Made by a program: the position numbers and the translations under genes. Below are positions 25,904-33,622 of a DNA stretch of 64,000 nucleotides, one piece after another (the stretch's first letter is position 1; the number at the start of each line of letters is the position of its first letter). Under the pieces are notes generated by a model. It was not told where the DNA came from and searched no databases. It saw only the letters and a list, made by a program, of their open reading frames with translations. This stretch comes from Roseicella aerolata (lineage in GTDB: Bacteria; Pseudomonadota; Alphaproteobacteria; Acetobacterales; Acetobacteraceae). The stretch covers positions 1 to 64,000 of the forward strand of contig NZ_JAJAQI010000018.1 of assembly GCF_020523605.1 (NCBI RefSeq). The letters run 5' to 3'.

Positions 25904-26473
25904 GTGGCGGACGAGATGCTAAGGGCAGCACGGGAAGAGGAGGCTCGGTTGACCGCCGAACTCGAAGCCCTGCCCTTAATGCGGAAACTCAAGGCCGTGC
26001 AGGCGGTGATCGCGGCCTATGAGGGGCACGCAGAACCGGCCAAGCGATCCTTGTTGGTTCCGCAACATGGCATCACTGGAGTTGGACGCGCACAACACGC
26101 ATTTGGGGTGAGCACCTTCACCGCATCTTCGCGCAGAGAGTCTTCGGCAGACACGATCAGAGCCGCTGCTGCAGATTACCTCCGAGAGAAGGGTGCCCGC
26201 GCAGAGACGCCGGAGATTGTAACGGCCATTGAAGGGCGCGGCGTCTGTATCCCCTCCTCCAACAAGATTGGCGTGGTTAGTTCGTATCTCAGTTCAGCGA
26301 AGGGCATTTTCGACAACCAGCGCGGACAGGGATACGGGCTGAAGGAATGGAGCGAGGCTCAGAGCGCAGACAGCGTGCGCGGGGCCGAAGCGCCAGCCAA
26401 CTTCCTAGCAGGGGTCGCTAACGCAGAACCCGAGAAGGAAGCGGCGGACCCCCAGGAGGGACCCGCCGACTAG
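25904..26473 (+). CDS. Winged-helix (HARE-HTH-like) protein of unknown function
   Basis: The 189-residue protein starts with a short coiled coil (residues 3-40, REEEARLTAELEAL) and has a linker, then a winged-helix-like domain at about 80-145: IRAAAADYLREKGARAETPEIVTAIEGRGV, then NKIGVVSSYLSSAKGIFDNQRGQGYGL. That pattern resembles HARE-HTH and related domains, which link DNA-modifying or nuclease systems to DNA. The C-terminus is Ala/Glu/Pro-rich and probably disordered. Codon use is less GC-biased than in neighbours, consistent with transfer. A GTG at 25904 is the likely start. Confidence 0.65.
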   Translation: MADEMLRAAREEEARLTAELEALPLMRKLKAVQAVIAAYEGHAEPAKRSLLVPQHGITGVGRAQHAFGVSTFTASSRRESSADTIRAAAADYLREKGARAETPEIVTAIEGRGVCIPSSNKIGVVSSYLSSAKGIFDNQRGQGYGLKEWSEAQSADSVRGAEAPANFLAGVANAEPEKEAADPQEGPAD

Positions 26474-26869
26474 CAGTTCAATCGGCAAGCGCAGCGCCCT
26501 AGGAAAGTGAAGCGCAAGCCGGAACCTCAACCGAGAAAGGAGTACAGCGTGGTGTGGTACCCCGCCCGGACATTACCCGTAGCCTGACCGATACTCAGCT
26601 GCGTTAGCGTCAGAAGTCGGTCAACCAGTCCCCCCCTCTCCACTGAGAGGAGCCTCAGAACGGCGCCACCTGAAAGCGGCGCCGGACTGCAGCGCTACTT
26701 CGAGTAGCATGCGCGGGTTGTGCGGTAAAGCGCCAATTCGTAACGTGCGCAGGAGAGGCGGGGGCTGGCGAGCATGAATCAGTTACGCAGCCGCGACAAC
26801 GGGCCGGTTGATGAAGCCGCAGAAACTCCGTTTGCAAGCGGTAACTCTAGTCTATGGAGTACCGGTCGC
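26474..26869. other. Spacer between the winged-helix gene and vapD
   Basis: This 396-base stretch has several small dyads, for example GACCGA/TCGGTC (26586-26621) and GGCGCC repeated 16 bases apart near 26664-26685. A short frame with AAAGGAG before GTG 26549 encodes only 12 residues (VVWYPARTLPVA). No antitoxin-like gene for vapD is evident. The vapD ribosome site GGAG is at 26856-26859. Confidence 0.45.
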
Positions 26870-27217
26870 ATGTATGCGATCGCCTTTGATCTGGACCAGG
26901 AGGCGCTCCGGAACCACTACCCCGGCGCAAATCCGAACAACGCTTACGGAGATATCGCTCGCGTGCTGACGGAGCGTGGTTTCTGGCGGCAGCAGGGTAG
27001 TGTTTACTTCAGCAACAACCCAAATCCGGTGCAATGCTTCCTGGCGATCCAGGATGTGCAAGCGAAGCACCCATGGTTCCGGGCGGTTGTGCGAGACATG
27101 CGAATGCTCCGGATCGAGGAGAACAATGATCTCCTCCCGATCCTAGGTCAGTCCGAACTCCCGCTTGGGCGGCCTCCGCGGAAGCGGCCTGACGTTGGGG
27201 AATTCAAGCTGAACTAA
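26870..27217 (+). CDS. vapD: VapD-family ribonuclease (Cas2-like fold)
   Basis: The 115-residue protein begins MYAIAFDLDQEALRNHYPG and continues GFWRQQGSVYFS, AIQDVQAKHPWFRAVVRDMRMLRIEENNDLLPILG, a full match to VapD, a small mRNA-cleaving enzyme with the Cas2 ferredoxin-like fold; the Asp in AFDLD is the conserved acidic residue. VapD proteins are found on plasmids and in pathogens and may act as toxins, some with a VapX antitoxin. About 20 residues are added at the C-terminus (GRPPRKRPDVGEFKLN). The start with GGAG upstream is preferred over an in-frame ATG 96 bases earlier. No CRISPR array or cas gene is near. Confidence 0.88.
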   Translation: MYAIAFDLDQEALRNHYPGANPNNAYGDIARVLTERGFWRQQGSVYFSNNPNPVQCFLAIQDVQAKHPWFRAVVRDMRMLRIEENNDLLPILGQSELPLGRPPRKRPDVGEFKLN

Positions 27218-27227
27218 ATGGCCCGCG

Positions 27228-27419
27228 CTACCGTGCCGGCTTCTTCGGTCGGCCCGGTAGACGGGCATCCACACAGGATTGCGTGGGCAGGCATTTGGGC
27301 GAAGCGATCTGTTTGAAAGCCCGCTCAAAGGCCTCGCCTGTCTCGTCTACCCTGACCTGCCGAGCAGCTTCTACGAATCGTCTAGACTGCTCCGGGTCCG
27401 ACGTCTTGCTCTCCAACAC
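27228..27419 (-). CDS. Small conserved-type hypothetical protein
   Basis: This 63-residue acidic-then-basic protein reads LESKTSDPEQSRRFVEAARQVRVDETGEAFERAF. That DPEQS-RF-EAA-x-DE-GEAFERAF pattern is one I associate with a widespread family of very short proteins of unknown function. Usually these end soon after the helix; here about 20 extra residues follow. The GTG start at 27419 is not well supported. It is convergent with vapD, ten bases apart, at the right part of the low-GC islet. Confidence 0.5.
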   Translation of the reverse strand: MLESKTSDPEQSRRFVEAARQVRVDETGEAFERAFKQIASPKCLPTQSCVDARLPGRPKKPAR

Positions 27420-27556
27420 TGCCAGCTTTGGGCTTGCGCCCCATGCTGCCCTACCCTCGACAAGCTGTTCGATAAGTTAGCCGCTTGCCAACGGCACCCT
27501 TGAGCGGCCGTTCGGCCCGGGCGGCTTGGCCAGATGGGACTTGGCGGCAGCGTCAG

Positions 27557-28549
27557 CTACGGCGTGATTCCCTTGGCGCGGATCAGCCCGCCCCAGCGCG
27601 TCAGCTCCTCCGCCAGCAGCTTCGCCAGCGCCTCGCCATCGCCGCCGAGCGGCACGCCGCCCTGCTCGGCGAAGCGCGCCTGCACCTCCGGCAGCGCATG
27701 CACCTGCCGCACGCCCTCCAGCAGCCGCGCCGCCACCGCCGGCTCCAGCCCCTTCGGGCCGAGCAGGCCGTACCAGTAGGAGAAGGGGAAATCGACGCCC
27801 GCCTCGCGCGCCGTCGGCACCTCCGGCAGCGCGGGGATGCGCCCGCCGCTGGTGCCGATGGCGACCACCCGCACCTGGCCGCCGCGCACCGCGCCCAGCA
27901 CGGTCGGCGGTGCCGCCAGCAGCATCTGGATGCGCCCCGCGACGAGGTCGGTGAAGGCCGGCCCGGCGCCGCGATAGGGCACATGCGTCATGCGGAAGCC
28001 CGCCACGTCCTGCAGCGTCTCGGCATAGAGATGCAGGGAGGAGCCATTGCCCATGGAGCCGAAATTCAGCACCCCCGGCTCCCGCCGCGCCAGCGCCACC
28101 AGCTCCGGCAGGGTCTGCGCCGGCAGTGCGGCGGGCACGGCGATGACGGAGGGGTAGTCCACCAGCAGGGAGACCGGCGCGAAATCCGTGCGCACATCGA
28201 GGCCGAGATCGGGCATCAGCGGCGGCGCGGTGGCCAGCGAATTCTCGGTCAGCAGCAGCGTGTAGCCGTCCGGCCGCGCCCCTGCCACGGCGCGCCAGGC
28301 GATGGAGCCGCCGCCGCCCGGCCGGTTCTCCACCACGAAGGACTGGCCGAGCAGCTCGCCGAGATGCCGCGCATAGAGCCGGCTGACGAAATCGGTGGTG
28401 CCGCCCGGCGGCCAGGCGATGATGATCCGCACCGGCCGCTCGGCCGGCCAGGCGGGCGCCTGGGCGCGGGCGGCAGGCATCAGGGCCAGCATCAGGGCGA
28501 GGCAGGCACAGACCATCAACAGGGGATGGCGCAGCGCGGCGCGGAGCAT
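27557..28549 (-). CDS. Bug-family tripartite tricarboxylate transporter receptor (copy 2)
   Basis: The 330-residue protein has a signal peptide (residues about 1-30, ending ARAQ) and the family blocks WPAERPVRIIIAWPPGGTTDFVSR, FVVENRPGGGGSIAW, THVPYRGAGPAFTDLVAG and RWGGLIRAKG. It is a periplasmic binding protein for a small organic acid or related compound. No transporter membrane genes are near. It sits just outside the low-GC islet and downstream of nothing on its strand, so it is likely a single gene. Confidence 0.92.
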   Translation of the reverse strand: MLRAALRHPLLMVCACLALMLALMPAARAQAPAWPAERPVRIIIAWPPGGTTDFVSRLYARHLGELLGQSFVVENRPGGGGSIAWRAVAGARPDGYTLLLTENSLATAPPLMPDLGLDVRTDFAPVSLLVDYPSVIAVPAALPAQTLPELVALARREPGVLNFGSMGNGSSLHLYAETLQDVAGFRMTHVPYRGAGPAFTDLVAGRIQMLLAAPPTVLGAVRGGQVRVVAIGTSGGRIPALPEVPTAREAGVDFPFSYWYGLLGPKGLEPAVAARLLEGVRQVHALPEVQARFAEQGGVPLGGDGEALAKLLAEELTRWGGLIRAKGITP

Positions 28550-28762
28550 AGACGGATCCTCCCGTTCGGGGCGCCTTGGGACGGCGCCGGTGTTGCGCGC
28601 ATCCTAAGCCGGCTTTCTCCGCCCGGCCCACCCAGGCCACGGGCCAAGGCACCGGCCAGGGCAGATCGCGGCGGGGCATGCGGCCCGCACCACCCGCGCC
28701 GCAGGCTGGCGGAGACCGGATTCGGCCCGTTACGCTGCCCAGCCCTGCCCGGAGACACTGCC

Positions 28763-30766
28763 TTGCGCCGCCCCGCGCCCCGCCTGCCCGCCACCCTCGC
28801 GGCGCTGCTCGTCGCGCTGCCCGCCGCCGCGGCCGAGTTGCCGGTGCGCAGCGTCACGCTCTCCAATGCCGGGCTGATGCAGATCGAGCGCGCGGGGGAG
28901 CTCGCACCCGAGGCCGCGCTGCGCTTCCGCGTCCCGGTCGGGGATGTGGACGATGTGCTGAAATCGCTGCTGCTGCGCGACCCCGCCGGGCGCGCCGGCG
29001 CGGTCCGCCTGCCGGCCCAGGACCTGGAGGCGGAGGCCTTCCGCGGCCTGCCCCTGCGCCCGGCGGATTTCGAGAGCCGCCTGACGCTGCTGCGCGCGCT
29101 GGGCGGCCAGCCCGTCGCGGCCGGCGGCGCGGAGGGGCGGCTGGCCGGCGCCGAGGAAGGCGAGGACGGGCTGCGCATCGCGCTGCTGACCGGCAGCGGC
29201 CTCCGGCTGCTGACCCTGCCGGAGGGGGAGGAGGTGCGGCTGCAGGACCAGGCGCTCGCCGCCCGCATCGCCCGCGCGGCGGAGGCGCTGGCGGCGAGCC
29301 GCAGCGCGGATGTGCGGGAGGTGGAGGTGGCGCTGGAAGGCGCCACGGCGCCGCGCGAGGTCGGGCTCACCTACGTCGCCGCCGCGCCGCTCTGGAAGCC
29401 TTCCTGGCGGCTGGTGCTGCCGGACGGTGAGGGCGAGGCGCGGTTGCAGGGCTGGGCGGTGGTGGAGAACCGCTCCGGCGCGGATTGGGACAAGGTGCGG
29501 CTCTCCCTCGTCTCCGGCAATCCGGCGGCCTTCGCCCAGGCGATCTATGCGCCGATCCTGGTGCAGCGGCCGGTGCTGCCGGTGCGCGGGGCGGAGCAGG
29601 TGCGGGTGGAGGCCGATACCGGCCCGCGCCCGCCGCCGCCGCCCATGCCGCCCCCCATGGCCGCCCCGGCCCCCGCCATGCTGCGCGCCGCGCCCGCGGC
29701 CGCGCCCCAGCCTCCGCCGCTCGCCGCCCTGCCCGCGGCGCTGCCGTCCGCCTCCCCCGGCCGGGTCGCCTTCAGCCTGCCCGCCCCGGTCTCGATCCGC
29801 GGCGGGGAGACGGCGAACCTGCCCTTCCTCGATGCCACCCTGCCGGCCGAGCGGATCTGGTGGGTGCAGGATCTCGCGGCGCGCCACCCGCTGAACGCGG
29901 TGCGCCTGACGAACACCACCGGCCATGTGCTGCCGGACGGGCTGGCCGCCGTCTTCGGCGCGGGCGGCGCCGAGGCGGGGGCCTGGCTGGGCGATGCCGA
30001 GCTGCGCGCCCTGGCGCCGGAGGAGCGGCGGATCCTCGCCTATGCGCGCGACCGCGACCTGCAGCTCACCGCCTCCCAGGGCGGCAGCGAGCAGCCGGCG
30101 AAGGTGGAGTTCCGCCGCGGCGTGGTGGTGATCGGCCTCCTGCAGCGGGAGGAGACGGCGCTCGCCATCGACCCGCGCGGCGGGCGCGGCCGGCTGGTGG
30201 TGGACCTGCCGCGCCGCCCGGGCGCCACGCCGCTCTTTCCGGTAGCGGCGGAGGGCGATTTCGGCCTGCGGACCGAGGCGATGCTGGAAGGCGGGGCGAC
30301 CACGCTCCGCTTCGCCTGGACGCGGGAGGCGCAGCGGGAGGTGCCGCTCTTCGATGCCGGCCTCGGCGACCCGGTGCTGCTGCGCTGGCGCGACATCGAT
30401 GTGGAGGAGAGCCTGCGCCGCCTGCCCGGCGGTCCGGGCAGCCTGGAGACGCTGCGCACGGTGCTGGAGCGGCTGCCGGCGGAAGCGCCGGGGCGCGCGG
30501 CGCTGGCGGAGGTGGTGGCCGGCCTCGCCGAGGCGCGGCGGCTGCTGGATGCGGCGCGCGGCGCCATCCGCACCTATGCCGTGGCGGAGGCCACGCTCGG
30601 CCGGGCCCGGGCGGCGGTGGAGGACCGCAGCGGCCCGGCGCGGGAGGAGGCGCGGCGCCGCCTGACCGAGGCGAGCCAGGCGGCGGAGCGGGCCGGCGCG
30701 GCCGCGGATGCGGCCTGGGAGGCCTGGCAGCGGGCGGTGCAGGCGGTGCTGGCGCGGACCAGCTGA
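28763..30766 (+). CDS. DUF4139 domain secreted protein
   Basis: The 667-residue protein has a TTG start with GGAG eight bases upstream. A signal peptide (cleavage near AAAAELPV) is followed by an N-terminal part with VTLSNAGLMQIER and VPVGDVDDVLKSLLLRDP, then the DUF4139 core (VGLTYVAAAPLWKPSWRLVL, GWAVVENRSGADWDKVRLSLVSG). A Pro-rich stretch at about residues 285-325 separates the halves, and the C-terminus (about 570-667) is helical and rich in Ala/Glu/Arg, probably coiled coil. The family's function is unknown; it is extracytoplasmic. The product is convergent with the hydroxyacid dehydrogenase operon, 16 bases from its end. Confidence 0.8.
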   Translation: MRRPAPRLPATLAALLVALPAAAAELPVRSVTLSNAGLMQIERAGELAPEAALRFRVPVGDVDDVLKSLLLRDPAGRAGAVRLPAQDLEAEAFRGLPLRPADFESRLTLLRALGGQPVAAGGAEGRLAGAEEGEDGLRIALLTGSGLRLLTLPEGEEVRLQDQALAARIARAAEALAASRSADVREVEVALEGATAPREVGLTYVAAAPLWKPSWRLVLPDGEGEARLQGWAVVENRSGADWDKVRLSLVSGNPAAFAQAIYAPILVQRPVLPVRGAEQVRVEADTGPRPPPPPMPPPMAAPAPAMLRAAPAAAPQPPPLAALPAALPSASPGRVAFSLPAPVSIRGGETANLPFLDATLPAERIWWVQDLAARHPLNAVRLTNTTGHVLPDGLAAVFGAGGAEAGAWLGDAELRALAPEERRILAYARDRDLQLTASQGGSEQPAKVEFRRGVVVIGLLQREETALAIDPRGGRGRLVVDLPRRPGATPLFPVAAEGDFGLRTEAMLEGGATTLRFAWTREAQREVPLFDAGLGDPVLLRWRDIDVEESLRRLPGGPGSLETLRTVLERLPAEAPGRAALAEVVAGLAEARRLLDAARGAIRTYAVAEATLGRARAAVEDRSGPAREEARRRLTEASQAAERAGAAADAAWEAWQRAVQAVLARTS

Positions 30767-30782
30767 AGGCCGGCCCGCCGCC

Positions 30783-31775
30783 CTACCGCCGCGCCAGGTT
30801 CCGCAGCGGCTCGCCCCGCGCCCAGCGGCGGAGGTTGTCGCAGAAGATCGCCGCCACCCGCTCCGGCAGCCCGTCCGAGGCCGCGGCGCTGTGCGGGGAG
30901 ACGATGACGTTCGGCAGCCCCCAGAAGGGGTTGTCCGCCGGCAGCGGCTCCTGCGTGAAGACGTCGAGGAAGGCGCCGGCCAGGTGCCCCTCCCGCAGCG
31001 CGGCCAGCAGCGCCGCCTCCTCCACCACCCCGCCGCGGGAGACGTTGACGAGGTGCCGCCCCGGCGGCAGCAGGGAGAGCGCGCGGGCATCGATCAGGCC
31101 GCGCGTCGTCTCGGTCAGCGGGCAGGCGAGGATGAGCCAGTCCGTCCGCGGCAGCAGGTCCGGCAGGGCGGCGAAGCCGGCCACCGCATCGAAGCCGGGC
31201 GGGATGCCGGCCCCCGCATCGCGGCGGATGCCGGTGGCACGCAGGCCGAAGGCGCGGCAGAGCCGGGCGATCTCCTGCCCGATCGGACCGGTGCCGATGA
31301 TCAGCGCCTCCTGGCCCTCGACATCGCGCGGCTCCGGCGCGGCGTAGAGCGGTTCCCAGGCCCGGCGCGCCTGGGCCTCGGCAGCGCGAGGGAATTGCCG
31401 GGCGAGCGCCATCAGGCCGGTGATGGCGGTCTGCGCCACCGCGGGCGCGCTGGCGCCGGCGCTGTTGGTGACGAACAGGCCGCGCGCCAGCATCTCCTGA
31501 TAGACGTCAAGGTCGGTGCCGGCCGAGAAGGTCTGCACCCAGCGGAGATCGGGCGCGGCCTTCAGATATGCGACGAAGCGGAGGAAGCGCGGGTCCAGCC
31601 GGTGGCGCGTGCCGCCGGCGAAGAGGTCGCGGGTGACGAAGGCGATCTCCGCGCCGGCCGGGTCGGGCAGCGGGCCCTCCGGCGCGACGGGGACCAGCGC
31701 GACCATCGGCACGGCTTCCCGGATGCGGGTGCCGTGCCTTGCCGCGGCGACATCGGACAGCAGCACCCGCACCAT
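30783..31775 (-). CDS. D-2-hydroxyacid dehydrogenase (glyoxylate/hydroxypyruvate reductase-like)
   Basis: This 330-residue NAD(P)-dependent enzyme reduces 2-keto acids to D-2-hydroxy acids or the reverse. The Rossmann motif is GTGPIGQEIARLCRAFG; substrate and catalytic blocks include FSAGTDLDVY (near residue 85), NVSRGGVVEE (Arg), FLDVFTQEPLPADNPFW (Glu) and NVIVSPHSAA (His), so the Arg-Glu-His set is complete. It is the last gene of a four-gene minus-strand operon, starting seven bases after the aldolase gene stop. The specific 2-keto acid is unknown. Confidence 0.88.
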   Translation of the reverse strand: MVRVLLSDVAAARHGTRIREAVPMVALVPVAPEGPLPDPAGAEIAFVTRDLFAGGTRHRLDPRFLRFVAYLKAAPDLRWVQTFSAGTDLDVYQEMLARGLFVTNSAGASAPAVAQTAITGLMALARQFPRAAEAQARRAWEPLYAAPEPRDVEGQEALIIGTGPIGQEIARLCRAFGLRATGIRRDAGAGIPPGFDAVAGFAALPDLLPRTDWLILACPLTETTRGLIDARALSLLPPGRHLVNVSRGGVVEEAALLAALREGHLAGAFLDVFTQEPLPADNPFWGLPNVIVSPHSAAASDGLPERVAAIFCDNLRRWARGEPLRNLARR

Positions 31776-31782
31776 GGTCGGC

Positions 31783-32571
31783 TCAGTCGCGGTAGCTCGG
31801 GTCGATGCGGTCCAGCTTGCGCAGCAGCGCCGGCCAGTCGAGCACGCCGAAGGGCCGGCGGACATGCGGCTGGTAGTTCATGTATGTCTTCTCGACGATG
31901 TCGTCCGGCACCTTGATCATCGGGCTGTTGCAGGACATCGCCGCGATCTGCGTCCTGCAGGACAGTTCCAGCCGGTGCAGGGCGTTGAAGGCTTCCGGAA
32001 TCGTGCGCCCGACCGTCAGCAGGCCGTGGTTGCGCAGGATCATGGCGTTGTTGTCGCCGAGGTCGCGCACCAGCCGTTCCTGCTCGCCGAGGTCGAGCAC
32101 CACGCCGTTGAAGTCGTGATAGCTGATCTTGGCGAAGCGCATGCTGGTCTGGGTGTTGGGCAGCAGGCCGCATTCCAGCGTGGAGACCGCCATGCCCGCC
32201 CAGGTATGGGTGTGCGCGACGCAGGCGAGGTCATGCCGCGCCTTGTGGATGGCGGAGTGGATGACGAAGCCGGCGCGGTTCACGCCATACTGGGTGTCGC
32301 CCGGGAATTCCGGCGCCAGCAGGACATTGCCGTCATAGTCGATCTTCATGAGCGAGGAGGCGGTGATCTCCTCGTAGAGCATGCCATAGGCGTTGATCAG
32401 GAAGGCATCCTCGCCCGGCACGCGGACGGAGACATGGTTCGCGATCAGGTCGCTCATGTGGTAGAGATCGACCAGGCGGTAGCAGGCGGCGAGATCGACG
32501 CGGGCCTGCCACTCCTCCGCGCTGACCTTGTGGCGCATGGACGGCACGCGCCAGGTGGTTCCGTCGAGCAT
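31783..32571 (-). CDS. Class II aldolase/adducin family protein
   Basis: This 262-residue zinc-dependent aldolase-type protein shows zinc ligands as HTHTWAG and, later, LRNHGLLTVG, with a conserved NHVSVRVPG near the substrate loop. Family members cleave or decarboxylate sugar acids and related compounds; some are epimerases. It starts 12 bases after the amidohydrolase stop and ends seven bases before the hydroxyacid dehydrogenase gene, so it belongs to the same transcript. The combination suggests a pathway for an organic acid that is hydrolysed, split and then reduced (inference). Confidence 0.86.
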   Translation of the reverse strand: MLDGTTWRVPSMRHKVSAEEWQARVDLAACYRLVDLYHMSDLIANHVSVRVPGEDAFLINAYGMLYEEITASSLMKIDYDGNVLLAPEFPGDTQYGVNRAGFVIHSAIHKARHDLACVAHTHTWAGMAVSTLECGLLPNTQTSMRFAKISYHDFNGVVLDLGEQERLVRDLGDNNAMILRNHGLLTVGRTIPEAFNALHRLELSCRTQIAAMSCNSPMIKVPDDIVEKTYMNYQPHVRRPFGVLDWPALLRKLDRIDPSYRD

Positions 32572-32583
32572 GTCCGTTTCCTC

Positions 32584-33591
32584 CTATGTCAGTTTGCCGG
32601 CCGGATTCACCCCTTCGGCCGTGCCGCCCTCAGCCGATCCGGTCCTTGCCTTGCCGGCCGGATTCACCCCTTCGGCCGTGCCGCCCTCAGCCGATCCGGC
32701 CGGGAACCCGTAGAGCCGGGCGGGATTGTCCACCAGCACGGCCTTGAGCATCGCGGCGTCCGGGCACCACCCGGCCAGCTTGTCGGCCAGCGCCGCATCC
32801 TCCGGCACGGGGTGGTCGGAATAGGCGATATGCGGCCAGTCCGTGCCCCAGACGCAGCGCGCGGCATTGGCGGCCAGCAGCGCTCGGGCGAAGGGATCGG
32901 CCCCGGACCAGGGCGCCTCGCCATGGGTGATGCGGTCGGCGCCGGAGATCTTGGTCCAGGCCCGGCCATCCCGCAGCAGGTCGCAGAGGAGACGGAAGCC
33001 GGGATGGTCCGGGGCGTCCTGCCGCGTATCGATGCGGCCCATATGGTCCACCACCAGTTCCATGCCGCAGGGCTCCAGCGCCGGCAGCGCCTCCGCCAGG
33101 TCGCGGGCATGGATCCAGACCTGCAGGTGCCAGCCACGCTCCCGAAGGCGGGGCCCGAGCGCCTCCAGGCTCTCCAGCCCGACGCCGTTGCGGTAGGTGC
33201 GCTCACCGGCGGCGCCGCGCAGCAGGTTGAGGCGCAGCGCCCGCACGCCGGCCGCCGTCATCTCGTCCAGTTCGCGGTCGGTCGTCTCCGGCGGCAGCAC
33301 GGCGACGCCGCGGAAGCGCGCGGGGTGGCGCCGCAGCGCATCCAGCATGGCCGAATTGTCGGTGCCCTGCGCGCTGGCCGTCACGATCACGCCGCGCTCG
33401 AAGCCGAGCGCCTCGAGATGCGCGAGGAAGGCCTCCACCGGCGCCTCCACCGGTGTGTAGCTGCGGTCCTCGGCCAGCGGGAAGCGGCTGTAGGGGCCGA
33501 AGACATGCACATGGCTGTCGCAGGCGCCCGGCGGCACGGCGAAGGCGGGGCGCCGGCCGGGCGGGAGGTAAGGGACGCAGGGGCGGGTCAT
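32584..33591 (-). CDS. Amidohydrolase family protein, PDC hydrolase-like (LigI type)
   Basis: The 335-residue TIM-barrel hydrolase has the metal-binding start CDSHVHVFGP, and WIHARDL, VDHMGR and CVWGTDWPHIAY blocks, as in 2-pyrone-4,6-dicarboxylate hydrolase (LigI) and related lactonases. The likely activity is hydrolysis of a lactone or similar ring in acid catabolism. The last about 36 residues are an exact tandem copy of GSAEGGTAEGVNPAGK units and look like non-family sequence read into the frame. It lies 31 bases after the enoyl-CoA hydratase stop and 12 before the aldolase gene. Confidence 0.87.
   Translation of the reverse strand: MTRPCVPYLPPGRRPAFAVPPGACDSHVHVFGPYSRFPLAEDRSYTPVEAPVEAFLAHLEALGFERGVIVTASAQGTDNSAMLDALRRHPARFRGVAVLPPETTDRELDEMTAAGVRALRLNLLRGAAGERTYRNGVGLESLEALGPRLRERGWHLQVWIHARDLAEALPALEPCGMELVVDHMGRIDTRQDAPDHPGFRLLCDLLRDGRAWTKISGADRITHGEAPWSGADPFARALLAANAARCVWGTDWPHIAYSDHPVPEDAALADKLAGWCPDAAMLKAVLVDNPARLYGFPAGSAEGGTAEGVNPAGKARTGSAEGGTAEGVNPAGKLT
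32594..32699. repeat. Tandem direct repeat at the 3' end of the amidohydrolase gene
   Basis: Two identical 49-base copies, 32594-32642 and 32651-32699, lie 57 bases (19 codons) apart, separated by eight bases. They encode two GSAEGGTAEGVNPAGK units, and the family domain ends before them. The segment may be an intergenic repeat captured into the coding frame and then duplicated. Confidence 0.85.
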
Positions 33592-33622
33592 GGGCGCCGC
33601 ACCCCGGCGGCGGGCATCGCGC

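Noticed and set aside
26507-26587. A 26-codon frame with a good ribosome site before vapD
   Set aside because: It is in the same frame as, and directly after, the winged-helix gene stop, and encodes only VVWYPARTLPVA after the ribosome site; not enough for a call.
26870-27217. Cas2 of a CRISPR system
   Set aside because: VapD shares the Cas2 fold, but there is no repeat array and no cas1 nearby, and the sequence pattern is that of VapD.
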